6,891 nt of DNA from Planctomycetota bacterium (GTDB taxonomy: Bacteria > Planctomycetota > UBA11346), in assembly GCA_024641365.1 (NCBI GenBank), contig JAHEDF010000202.1, positions 1-6,891 on the forward strand, given 5' to 3'. A model generated the notes under the pieces. That model made no database searches, was not told the DNA's origin, and worked only from the letters and a program-made list of their open reading frames with translations. The position numbers were made by a program, and so were the translations under genes. This document shows positions 1-6,889 of the stretch, in pieces (positions within the stretch are counted from its first letter, which is position 1; every line of letters starts with the position of its first letter).

Positions 1-47
1 TGCGCTATTTGCGGCATCACTCTGACGTGGCGTTAGGAGGGGCATAG
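1..47 (+). other. Possible 3' end of an upstream gene (frame unresolved)
   Basis: All three forward frames are open at the window's left edge. They close at a TGA at 22-24, a TAG at 34-36 and a TAG at 45-47. The frame ending at 45-47 reads RYLRHHSDVALGGA and would stop 1 nt before the next gene's GTG. The frame ending at 34-36 reads CAICGITLTWR. Either would fit an operon running into the beta-helix gene, but the stretch is too short to recognise a family or choose a frame. It could also be plain intergenic sequence. Confidence 0.2.
35..40 (+). promoter_or_regulatory. Shine-Dalgarno site of the beta-helix gene
   Basis: A perfect AGGAGG lies 8 nt upstream of the GTG at 49-51. This strong, well-spaced site is the main reason for accepting the non-ATG start. 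The signal peptide that begins immediately at this GTG agrees with it. Confidence 0.8.
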
Positions 48-48
48 A

Positions 49-1623
49 GTGAAAATTATTACAAGCCTGTTCACAATCGTTCTGTTCCTGTCTGGTCATA
101 TCATGGCAGCAGACAAGCAACCTGTTCTGTTAGTTGGCATTGAAAATAATAAATTAATTTATCAGACAGGCTCGGATGGTTTTCGCATGCCAGATTTTTC
201 GTTTTGCGGATATCAGGGCGGTGGCGTTGCCATTCCTGACGTGCCAGTCAAAGAAACGCTCAAACCGACAGGCCCAGGTGACGACACCGAGCGCATTCAA
301 AAAGCCATTGATAAAGTGGCTGCATTGCCAATTGGGCAGAATGGGTTTCGGGGTGCAATAGAATTAAAGACAGGCACCTACCGCGTTGAGGGCTCGCTTA
401 CTATCTCATCGTCTGGTATCGTTTTGCGCGGCGAAAAAAATAGCCCGGATGGAACGATTATTATTGCTACGGGTACTAAACAACGTTCTTTAATTACCAT
501 GAGCGGTGGGAAATCAGGCGCCGCCATTAAAGACAATACATTTGCCATCGCAGATAAATACGTGCCAGTAGGTGCAATTACCATAACATTAGCATCTACA
601 AAAGGACTTTCAGTTGGTGACGATATAGAAATATACCGTGGTGCTACTGATGAGTGGATTGCTGCGATTGGCATGAATAAATTAAGTAAAGGTGGTAAAG
701 ATCCGGTAAAAAATTGGACAGCGAATGCTTATAGTTTGGGTTATCATCGTCAGATTGTAAAAATTACTGGTGATACCATAACCATTGATGTGCCAATTGT
801 CTTTTCTATCGACGCGAAATGGAGCAGTGGCATTGTCTATAAAAAATCGCCAGATCAGCGTATTATTAATGTTGGTGTCGAACACCTGCGCTTAGTGAGT
901 GAATATGAAAAAGGGAAAGAAAAAAGTGATGAAAATCATGCGTGGGTAGGCGTGATGATTGGTAATTTAGTTGATGGCTGGGTACGCGATGTGACGTCGG
1001 TTCATTTTGGTTATAGCTGCGTACAGGTAAAAAATGGTGGGAGACGAATAACAATTGAAGACTGTGCGTGCTTAGACCCCGTGTCGCAAATCACTGGCAG
1101 TCGGCGCTATTCTTTTGCTTTAGGTGGAGAGCTTACTTTAGTGCAACGCTGCTATACACGTCATGGCCGGCATGATTACGTCATGCACGACCGCGTGCGT
1201 GGGCCCAATGTATTTCTTGATTGTGTCGCAGATAATACGCACAGCGATACTGGTCCCCATCATCGCTGGGCCACTGGAACGTTATATGATAATATCGCAT
1301 GTGGCGCCTTAAATGTGCAAAATCGTGGACGTATGGGTACCGGTCATGGCTGGGCAGGAGCGACTATGGTTTTTTGGAATTGTCGAGCCAGCAGCATTAA
1401 ATGTGAGAAGCCACCAACCGCAAATAATTATTGCATTGGCTCAAGCGGAAAAATTTCTGGTAATGGTTACATTGAGTCACATGGAAAACCAGTTGAACCA
1501 CGTAGTTTGTATCTCAGGCAACTAGAAGAACGTTTGGGAAAAGCAGCGGTGAACAATATTGCCACGCCTGAGCAAATGCAGGGTATAATTGATCAACAAT
1601 TACGAAATAAATTTGGTAAATAA
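49..1623 (+). CDS. Secreted right-handed beta-helix protein, pectate-lyase-like
   Basis: This 524-residue protein is complete and starts at GTG. Residues 1 to about 20 form a signal peptide (MKII, hydrophobic core, then MAA), so it is exported. Residues 49-65 (DFSFCGYQGGGVAIPDV) and GDDTERIQKAID at 77-88 are the usual opening of pectate-lyase-3 or GH28-like beta-helices. Residues 101-129 and about 240-450 look like successive helix coils, with short strands and recurring I/V-x-D-C patterns. A conserved-looking basic patch follows: RHGRHDYVMHDRVRGPN at 371-387 and GPHHRWATGTLYDN at 402-415. The tail (GYIESHGKPVEPRSLYLRQL, 473-492) resembles the close of related unassigned proteins in the PVC group, from memory. 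The fold suggests polysaccharide lyase or hydrolase activity on acidic or plant/algal glycans. No lyase family or substrate can be assigned from sequence alone. It is followed 18 nt later by a second secreted gene, probably co-transcribed. Confidence 0.85.
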   Translation: MKIITSLFTIVLFLSGHIMAADKQPVLLVGIENNKLIYQTGSDGFRMPDFSFCGYQGGGVAIPDVPVKETLKPTGPGDDTERIQKAIDKVAALPIGQNGFRGAIELKTGTYRVEGSLTISSSGIVLRGEKNSPDGTIIIATGTKQRSLITMSGGKSGAAIKDNTFAIADKYVPVGAITITLASTKGLSVGDDIEIYRGATDEWIAAIGMNKLSKGGKDPVKNWTANAYSLGYHRQIVKITGDTITIDVPIVFSIDAKWSSGIVYKKSPDQRIINVGVEHLRLVSEYEKGKEKSDENHAWVGVMIGNLVDGWVRDVTSVHFGYSCVQVKNGGRRITIEDCACLDPVSQITGSRRYSFALGGELTLVQRCYTRHGRHDYVMHDRVRGPNVFLDCVADNTHSDTGPHHRWATGTLYDNIACGALNVQNRGRMGTGHGWAGATMVFWNCRASSIKCEKPPTANNYCIGSSGKISGNGYIESHGKPVEPRSLYLRQLEERLGKAAVNNIATPEQMQGIIDQQLRNKFGK

Positions 1624-1627
1624 CACC

Positions 1628-1641
1628 AAAGGAATGCCTTT
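1628..1641 (+). promoter_or_regulatory. Ribosome binding site inside a small hairpin before the DUF6250-like gene
   Basis: AAAGGA at 1628-1633 is the Shine-Dalgarno site, 8 nt before the ATG at 1642. AAAGG (1628-1632) can pair with CCTTT (1637-1641) across a 4-nt loop, so a five-pair hairpin would hide the site and end right at the start codon. The upstream gene stops at 1621-1623, so ribosomes finishing it would reach this stem. The pairing is read directly from sequence, but a stem this weak may have no effect. Confidence 0.55.
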
Positions 1642-2385
1642 ATGAAACATAAATTTATGTTTATGAGTTTGGCAATGGTCTGTGGAATTTTTGCTCTCCA
1701 GGCGGAAGAGCAATCGACCACAAATAATATGGAACTTCTCAAAGTTACTCCGGAACAATTATTGTATCAGGATGATTTTGAGAAAGATTTATCGCAGTGG
1801 GTGGTCGAGCAAGTCGAAGGCGGAACGACGACTATTGTGGATGGGAAATTAGACGTAACGGATAGCGGTGGTTGTACAGTGTGGTTTCAAAAGAAATTAG
1901 CGGGCGCGATTATGCTCGAATATGAGGCCACCATGATAGATCAAGGTGGTCCGCATGATCGCGTCAGTGATCTCAATTGCTTTTGGATGGCAATTGACCC
2001 GAAAAATCCTGACAATTTATTTGCAGATACAGGTCGCCAAGGGAAATTTGGAAAATACCACCCACTGCGTTTATATTATGTTGGCTATGGCGCTAATGAA
2101 AATACCACCACGCGTTTTCGCCGCTATCCAGGAGGCGGTGATCGCCCCTGCTTAGTGGATTTAAGCGATAAGAAATTTATGAACGTGGCCAATAAAACTG
2201 TAAAAATTCAGATTATCGCAGATGGTAAACGCATTCAATTTTGGCGTGACCAGGAACTGGTCACAGATTATGAAGATGCCAATCCATACACCGACGGGTG
2301 GTTTGGATTTCGCACCGTACGCAATCACATGCAGCTAGATAATTTCCGCGTCTATCGCTTGTCACCGACAAAAGCAGGCCAATAG
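1642..2385 (+). CDS. Secreted beta-sandwich protein, DUF6250-like
   Basis: This 247-residue protein is complete, with a clear signal peptide (MKHKFMFMSLAMVCGIFALQA, cleavage near residue 21). The mature part is a single domain at about 40-240. It opens with LLYQDDFEKDLSQWVVE, then VDGKLDV and GCTVWFQKKLAG. The core is GGPHDRVSDLNCFWMAIDP (102-120), LYYVGYGANENTTTRFRRYP (144-163) and WFGFRTVRNHMQLDNFRVYRL near the end. I recognise this as the pattern of DUF6250, related in style to DUF1961/YesU and other concanavalin-like jelly rolls found beside polysaccharide-degrading genes. Its biochemical activity is not established as far as I know; carbohydrate binding or cleavage is an inference. The conserved-looking D, N, R and W residues of the core are candidates for a binding face. 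The 18-nt gap to the beta-helix gene and the shared export signal suggest the two products work on the same substrate. Confidence 0.8.
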   Translation: MKHKFMFMSLAMVCGIFALQAEEQSTTNNMELLKVTPEQLLYQDDFEKDLSQWVVEQVEGGTTTIVDGKLDVTDSGGCTVWFQKKLAGAIMLEYEATMIDQGGPHDRVSDLNCFWMAIDPKNPDNLFADTGRQGKFGKYHPLRLYYVGYGANENTTTRFRRYPGGGDRPCLVDLSDKKFMNVANKTVKIQIIADGKRIQFWRDQELVTDYEDANPYTDGWFGFRTVRNHMQLDNFRVYRLSPTKAGQ

Positions 2386-2423
2386 CTAAATAACATTTAC
2401 CCTTTCAAGACTGAAGAAGTTAA

Positions 2424-2576
2424 ATTAACCGCAGAGAGCGCAGAGGACGCGGAGATGATTTAATGTAGATTTGTTAAAAAACCATCTCTGCGTCCACTGC
2501 GGTTAATTGCCTTTTGGTGAATTTTCAATTTTTCAGAAAATACCGATTTAAACGAGGTTATTAGCCGAATGGCATT
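2424..2576. repeat. Dispersed hairpin repeat, copy A
   Basis: The left arm (2424-2457) contains three 9-nt units, CCGCAGAGA, GCGCAGAGG and ACGCGGAGA, at 2429-2455, preceded by ATTAA. The right arm (2483-2507) is its inverted counterpart with only two units and ends in TTAAT. The two arms can fold into a strong stem, with one extra unit bulging on the left. A further 69 nt to about 2576 (ending GCCGAATGGCATT) is shared with copy B at roughly four-fifths identity by hand alignment. No reading frame is evident. The copy lies between two convergent genes, so the hairpin could also act as a transcription stop on either strand, although no U-rich tract follows. Confidence 0.85.
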
Positions 2577-2605
2577 ACCTCTGCGATTTTTCAGTTAATA
2601 GGCCT

Positions 2606-4822
2606 TTATTCAACCGTCTCTTTTTTTTGCACTTTAAAAAATCGTTTCGGTTGAATAATGGCTAAGGGATATTTAGTCATTTCATCAATAATGGCCTGCG
2701 CGACCGGGGTGTAAGCACTGTTTGCATATTTCTCAATAAATTTTCTTAGTGGTGCCAATGGATCTTTGTTGGTATTTTGCGACCCACCGTTTGCGTTAAT
2801 AATCTCCTGATTATGCTGAGCGTTTTCTACGGCTGCATAGAAAATTTTTCCGGCGTCGATTTCTGCTTTAACGTCGTCTGTTTTAAACAAGGGAAAATAA
2901 TGATCGGTCATGGCATCAAAGGCAGGTAAGCCACTAAAGCCTTTTTTATACGTATTTAGCAATTCTTGTAATTTATACATATCGCCAACGCTTGCCAGAT
3001 AATCAGCCTCATTTTTTAAGGCTGTGTTGGCAGCATCGATGTGTTGCTGAAAGGCAAGTAAGACATTTAATTCTTTCTCAATAGCGTCCTTTTTATAACG
3101 CGGATTGGTAAGCTTTTCTTCCATATCGCCTTTTAATTTTGTGACAGCGGATTGACCTTTGGCGATATAATTTCCGGCGAGCGATTGATAGATTGATTTT
3201 GTTTTCGGGGTGATGTCTTCTGCGCTGATCACCATGCTTGGCAGCGCAAAAAATTGTCCCGATTGTGATGCCCCCGTGATATGTAGATTTTTATTTTTCA
3301 CGGAAAAAATAAATGCCATAACGGCGCTCATCATGTGTCGTAAGTTGCCAACATAGGCACGATTATTATCACGATTTGGTTGATAATAAAATGAACCATC
3401 AGGACACTGAGCCAAACTAAACCACCATTTATGATAACGCATTAAATGTTCAAATCCGGCCGGATTAAAAAATGTTGCTGCCGCTTGCCACCCCATGCCG
3501 AGTGGCGGCGAGGCATGGGTATCAGGAAAACTTTCCACGTGGTCACTTAACATCGTTGTGATGAGATCAGCCTGTTGTTGGTATTTTGCATCACCGTAAT
3601 CACAGAGCTGATTTGCCAGAGCGGTTGATCCGGTGCGACCCATATCGGCCCAATTACCGCGCGTATTTTTACTAGCGCCCGCGTTATACCAGACGTAACC
3701 AGTGGTGCCCGTACCGCGTTCTAAAAAGGCTAGGGCCATTTCATGTCTTTCGCGATTTATTTGTATGCCACAACGCGACATCAGCGCTAAAGCCATGCAG
3801 GCTTGTGATGTGGTAATACACATTGGGCCATAGCCTTCGAATCCAGGATTATGTCCCCAGCCACCAAGCATTCTGGTCATTAATTTTTCGTTTTTAGTTT
3901 CATCTCGATCAGAGCGTAATTGTGATTTCTTATCAATATATTGCGTTTTCATCAGCCAGTCACGAATTTCTTCAAGTTCTGGTAATACCCATTTTTCTCC
4001 AGTCGCTAAATAATATTCGCTGAGCACAATACCAGCAAAGGTGTAATTCCACACCACTAACCCACCCGCATTCGGATCATATTTGGAACTGGTTTGGGTC
4101 GCGTAATTACGCGCACTGCGTTCGACGTTTGGTAAATATTTTTTATCGCCACTAGCCAGTAAGGCGAGTGCGCCGAAACAATCGGCTTCTGCACTACCCC
4201 ACGTGCCGTTCCCTGACTGATTTTTTGCGAGGTATTCATAGAGCTCGCTAACAATCAGGGCAGATTTTTTATCGTTATTCGGAAAGCTATCTGAATATTT
4301 TCCGTATTTCGTGCCAATATTTATAACGACTTGTACTTTCTCTTTATTTCGCATGACATCGACCAGTAAGATGCCTTTGCCTGGTTGGGGATCGTCACTT
4401 TTTTTACTTTTACTGCTTGAACCTTTATCCGTGGCCGCCTCTGCCTGACTTTCTTCCAGCGCATTGCCAAAATCCATCAGCGGTCCTTCACCACCAAATT
4501 TATCCATGCCATAGCCATTTTTATGAGCGACCTCAAAGGGGCGATTATTGACGCCAATAATGACATCATCCTTTTTAAGTTTTCCGTACGCCGGAGTATT
4601 TTCAAAAACATACGTAACCACTAAACATTTTAAATTACTTTCAATTAATTTTGCCCGCGCACCGGTTATGCCTAAATTAATATAAAATCCACCAGCTGCT
4701 GCATCCGGCCCATTTACCTTTTCATTCCACGGCGTGGTGTCAGTAAAATTAACAGCGTAGAGTGGTGAAAAAAGCAGCAACGCTAACGCACCAGTAATTA
4801 TCAGGCGAGCAAATTTTTCCAT
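2606..4822 (-). CDS. Exported PDZ plus alpha-toroid protein, DUF6288-like
   Basis: This 738-residue protein is complete. An ATG start is preceded by AAAGGA at the proper distance, and residues 1-23 form a signal peptide (cleavage after LYA). Residues about 45-170 resemble a PDZ domain: GITGARAK, LVVTYVFENTPAYGKLKKDDVIIGVNNRPF, then ILLVDVMRNKEKVQVVIN. It is split by a low-complexity Ser/Lys stretch (GSSSKSKKSDD) near 134-144. Residues about 185-515 carry repeated helix pairs of the prenyltransferase/terpene-cyclase toroid type: NQSGNGTWGSAEADCFGALALLASGD, WNYTFAGIVLSEYYLATGE, GGWGHNPGFEGYGPMC, CPDGSFYYQPNRDN. The remainder (540-738) is mainly charged helix. The order of PDZ then toroid matches what I recall of DUF6288 proteins from planctomycetes and verrucomicrobia, which have no known reaction. 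A DxDD cyclase motif is not visible, so a working terpene cyclase is unlikely; a protein- or glycan-binding scaffold in the periplasm fits better. It converges on the DUF6250-like gene. Confidence 0.85.
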   Translation of the reverse strand: MEKFARLIITGALALLLFSPLYAVNFTDTTPWNEKVNGPDAAAGGFYINLGITGARAKLIESNLKCLVVTYVFENTPAYGKLKKDDVIIGVNNRPFEVAHKNGYGMDKFGGEGPLMDFGNALEESQAEAATDKGSSSKSKKSDDPQPGKGILLVDVMRNKEKVQVVINIGTKYGKYSDSFPNNDKKSALIVSELYEYLAKNQSGNGTWGSAEADCFGALALLASGDKKYLPNVERSARNYATQTSSKYDPNAGGLVVWNYTFAGIVLSEYYLATGEKWVLPELEEIRDWLMKTQYIDKKSQLRSDRDETKNEKLMTRMLGGWGHNPGFEGYGPMCITTSQACMALALMSRCGIQINRERHEMALAFLERGTGTTGYVWYNAGASKNTRGNWADMGRTGSTALANQLCDYGDAKYQQQADLITTMLSDHVESFPDTHASPPLGMGWQAAATFFNPAGFEHLMRYHKWWFSLAQCPDGSFYYQPNRDNNRAYVGNLRHMMSAVMAFIFSVKNKNLHITGASQSGQFFALPSMVISAEDITPKTKSIYQSLAGNYIAKGQSAVTKLKGDMEEKLTNPRYKKDAIEKELNVLLAFQQHIDAANTALKNEADYLASVGDMYKLQELLNTYKKGFSGLPAFDAMTDHYFPLFKTDDVKAEIDAGKIFYAAVENAQHNQEIINANGGSQNTNKDPLAPLRKFIEKYANSAYTPVAQAIIDEMTKYPLAIIQPKRFFKVQKKETVE

Positions 4823-5049
4823 ACGGCATCCTTTATTGTTACTGGTACTACGTCTGGGTGACTAATATGTTAATGCCAATGGTCGGACAGTAATGTCGAA
4901 CGAAATTGCCCTTGCTCAATCCGGACAAAGCACGGTCTTTTCAGGACGACTTTCTCACTTTTTATATCTGCTTTTTGCCTTGAGGTCGGAGATGAGATAA
5001 TAAATTATATATCGTAAGAGAATTAAGTGCCTTTATGGCTATGAATGGC
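4823..5049 (-). promoter_or_regulatory. Intergenic leader of the PDZ/toroid gene with possible promoter
   Basis: This 227-nt stretch separates two minus-strand genes and holds no convincing gene. A perfect TATAAT is read on the minus strand at 5009-5004, about 180 nt upstream of the ATG. No good -35 hexamer lies at 16-19 nt from it, so the promoter call is weak. An A/G-rich segment and several GGAC-containing words (4885-4888, 4923-4926, 4944-4947) follow in the leader, but I recognise no riboswitch. I also see no clear terminator after the antiporter gene, which stops at 5050. Confidence 0.3.
4829..4834 (-). promoter_or_regulatory. Shine-Dalgarno site of the PDZ/toroid gene
   Basis: On the minus strand AAAGGA stands 6 nt upstream of the ATG at 4822-4820. 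It supports the chosen start, which also gives an uninterrupted signal peptide. Confidence 0.7.
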
Positions 5050-6522
5050 CTATACGTTTGAGCTATTTTGTAATGTAGACAATCGCCGCGCTAAAATTAT
5101 CGGCGCTATAAAAGTGGTGATCATAATAACTAAAATAACGACAGCCAACAACGCATCGGTAAGCAAACCGAGTTGGCGACCAAGTGCGGCGAAAATTAAT
5201 CCCACTTCTCCACGAGGCACCATGCCAACGCCAACCAGCGTACGATCCATGCCTGGGCCAGCAGCTAAACCACTCAGGTGTTTACCGCCCCAGGCAACCA
5301 GCGTAATGGCCGCAGCCAGCAGCAGAATTTCTGGCCCAGCAATGAGGGCGTCTAATTTAACCTGCATACCCACAACCAGAAAAAATATTGGGGTTAAGAA
5401 ATTTTGAACCGGTTCGATAAGCGCTTGATAGCGGTGCTTGGCGGTTTGTTCGTGGCGTGGTGTGTTGCCGTCAGTTAAAATAAGACCGGCCATAAAAGCA
5501 CCAACAATAGCAGCGAGGCCGAGCGAACCAGCTGCCCACGCAATGCCAAAACACAGGGCAAGGGCAAAAATTTCCTTACTACCATCGCCGCCCAGACGTT
5601 CGATAAAACTGGTTATGAAATTAGTAATGCGGGGACCGATCAGTAATAAAATACCAATGAAACTAATTGCTTTGATAAAAACCAGTGCTGCGACATGCAC
5701 AGCATCACCACTTTCCGCATGCAAACTCATAATCACGGCTAGCAAGGCAACGCCAAGAATATCATCAATGACAGCCGCGCCTAAAATTAATTTCGTTTCC
5801 GGTCGCTGAGAACTGTTGGTGTCGCGAAATATGCGTGCTGTAATACCAACACTGGTTGCGGTTAATACACCAGCGATAAAGACTGGCACCATTGGACTCA
5901 GGTGATTAGTGGTGACCAATGGTAAGAGCCACGCGCATAATAACCACACACCAATAAATGGCGCACACACACCAATGCAGGCAATCGCTACGGAACGCCC
6001 ACCACTGCGCATCATTTCTTCGGGCGAATGTTCTAAGCCAACAGCAAATAACAGTGCTATGGCACCAAGAAAACTAATGCTCTCGACGACATCTGCCGCA
6101 AATGCATAGGCATGTCCATGTTGTTCAGATAAAATTCTGACAATAGTATCCGCGTGTATCCCAGGCCCTACCCATTGTTCGGCTGCAACACGCAATGGTA
6201 TGCCAGATAACTGATCGTGCATAATTTGCGAAATGGCGGCACCTTCGCGCAGCAAGATCATTAAATCCCAGCCGACATAAGCGCCAATATTTCCTAAGGC
6301 GACACCGGCGAGTAATTCCCCGAGGACTGGCGGAACGCGAATTTTTTTACAGAGCAAATCCGCACTGAGCGCCAAGGCCAGTAAGGTGGCTAAGCCGATA
6401 AGGACGATGCTGCCAGTGTCGTGAGTTGCACCTTCTCCGGTCGCATACGCCACAGCAGGAATGAACGCACATATGCCAATGAGGACGATACGCCTGATTA
6501 TCTGTCGCGGTGTGCTGGGCAT
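5050..6522 (-). CDS. CPA2-family cation/H+ antiporter (Kef/NapA-like)
   Basis: This is an inner-membrane exchanger of Na+ or K+ for protons, serving pH and ion balance. From the ATG at 6522 it has 490 residues. A signal-peptide-like first segment (residues 8-27, ending AVAYA) is followed by about a dozen hydrophobic segments. Family hallmarks are RVPPVLGELLAGVALGNIG (62-80), LLFAVGLEHSPEEM (157-170), VLTATSVGITARIF (219-232), GAAVIDDILGVAL (248-260) and GMVPRGEVGLIFAALG (433-448). The adjacent Asp pair 253-254 is the ion-binding signature of electrogenic exchangers such as NapA. The protein ends shortly after the last membrane segment, so the C-terminal RCK/TrkA-N regulatory domain of KefB/KefC is absent. 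A polar stretch at about 88-145 lengthens the region before the VGLE segment. An in-frame GTG at 6615 would add 31 residues rich in Pro, Gln and Thr with no family likeness. Neither start has a Shine-Dalgarno site; I prefer the ATG. Confidence 0.9.
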   Translation of the reverse strand: MPSTPRQIIRRIVLIGICAFIPAVAYATGEGATHDTGSIVLIGLATLLALALSADLLCKKIRVPPVLGELLAGVALGNIGAYVGWDLMILLREGAAISQIMHDQLSGIPLRVAAEQWVGPGIHADTIVRILSEQHGHAYAFAADVVESISFLGAIALLFAVGLEHSPEEMMRSGGRSVAIACIGVCAPFIGVWLLCAWLLPLVTTNHLSPMVPVFIAGVLTATSVGITARIFRDTNSSQRPETKLILGAAVIDDILGVALLAVIMSLHAESGDAVHVAALVFIKAISFIGILLLIGPRITNFITSFIERLGGDGSKEIFALALCFGIAWAAGSLGLAAIVGAFMAGLILTDGNTPRHEQTAKHRYQALIEPVQNFLTPIFFLVVGMQVKLDALIAGPEILLLAAAITLVAWGGKHLSGLAAGPGMDRTLVGVGMVPRGEVGLIFAALGRQLGLLTDALLAVVILVIMITTFIAPIILARRLSTLQNSSNV

Positions 6523-6679
6523 GGAATTTTTATCTGGGAGAGGTAGGGGCTGGCAATGTGTAATTGGCGCTTGGGGAGAATTTTGAGGCGTTATGAAGGA
6601 AGTGAGCGAAAACACAGAGCCAATGTTATTAGGCTAATAATAGCGTTTTTCCCTAGAAAACACGTTTAATCGAAGACAG
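6523..6679 (-). promoter_or_regulatory. Upstream region of the antiporter gene with possible promoter
   Basis: On the minus strand TATTAT at 6642-6637 is a fair -10 element, but no good -35 is seen at the standard distance. It overlaps a 15-nt palindrome (TTATTAG, one base, CTAATAA) at 6626-6640, which could be an operator or chance in AT-rich DNA. Transcription from here would leave a leader of roughly 100 nt before the preferred ATG. Apart from the alternative GTG start at 6615 I see no gene here. Confidence 0.3.
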
Positions 6680-6889
6680 ATTAACCGCAGAGGGCGCAGA
6701 GGGAATTTATAAAAAAAAATCTGAGCTCATTCCATTACCTTTAAATGCCAATAAACGGTAATTTTTACTGCAGATTTGTTTAAAAACCATCTCTGCGCCC
6801 GCTGCGCCCTCCGCGGTTAATTGCCTTTTGGTGAATTTCGCATTTTCACAAAATGCCAATATAAACACGATTATTAGCCGAATAGCATT
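6680..6889. repeat. Dispersed hairpin repeat, copy B
   Basis: The left arm (6680-6703) carries two 9-nt units, CCGCAGAGG and GCGCAGAGG, after ATTAA. The inverted right arm (6789-6822) carries three units and ends GCGGTTAATT, so the unequal arms are the reverse of copy A. The interior is about 60 nt longer than in copy A and includes its own small inverted repeat (ATTACC at 6734-6739 with GGTAAT at 6757-6762). From TGCAGATTTGTT at 6769 through GCCGAATAGCATT at 6889 it follows copy A apart from one 9-nt unit and a single-base gap. It contains no gene and lies upstream of the antiporter gene. The element may continue past the window edge. Confidence 0.85.

Noticed and set aside
378..1054. Minus-strand open frames antisense to the beta-helix gene
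   Set aside because: The sense frame is continuous, has a signal peptide and family-like motifs. The antisense products lack any such support.
2429..2502. CRISPR-like array of short CGCAGAG units
   Set aside because: The units are only 9 nt, directly adjacent without spacers, and occur as inverted arms; no cas gene is present.
2424..2507. Dedicated Rho-independent terminator for the two convergent genes
   Set aside because: The hairpin is strong, but no U-tract follows the stem and the same element occurs at 6680 upstream of a gene. It is better described as a dispersed repeat that may terminate transcription incidentally.
4823..5049. Riboswitch in the leader of the PDZ/toroid gene
   Set aside because: The leader is long enough and has short GGAC-containing repeats, but I could not assemble stems matching a known class.
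5045..5809. Two long plus-strand open frames (5045-5407 and 5438-5809) opposite the antiporter gene
   Set aside because: They lie wholly antisense to a gene with clear family motifs. Their translations are Ser/Pro/Ala/Ile-rich with no recognisable domain or good ribosome binding site.
6523..6615. GTG start at 6615 giving a 521-residue antiporter
   Set aside because: It has no Shine-Dalgarno site. The added 31 residues are Pro/Gln/Thr-rich and unlike the family, whereas the ATG at 6522 leads directly into a signal-peptide-like segment.
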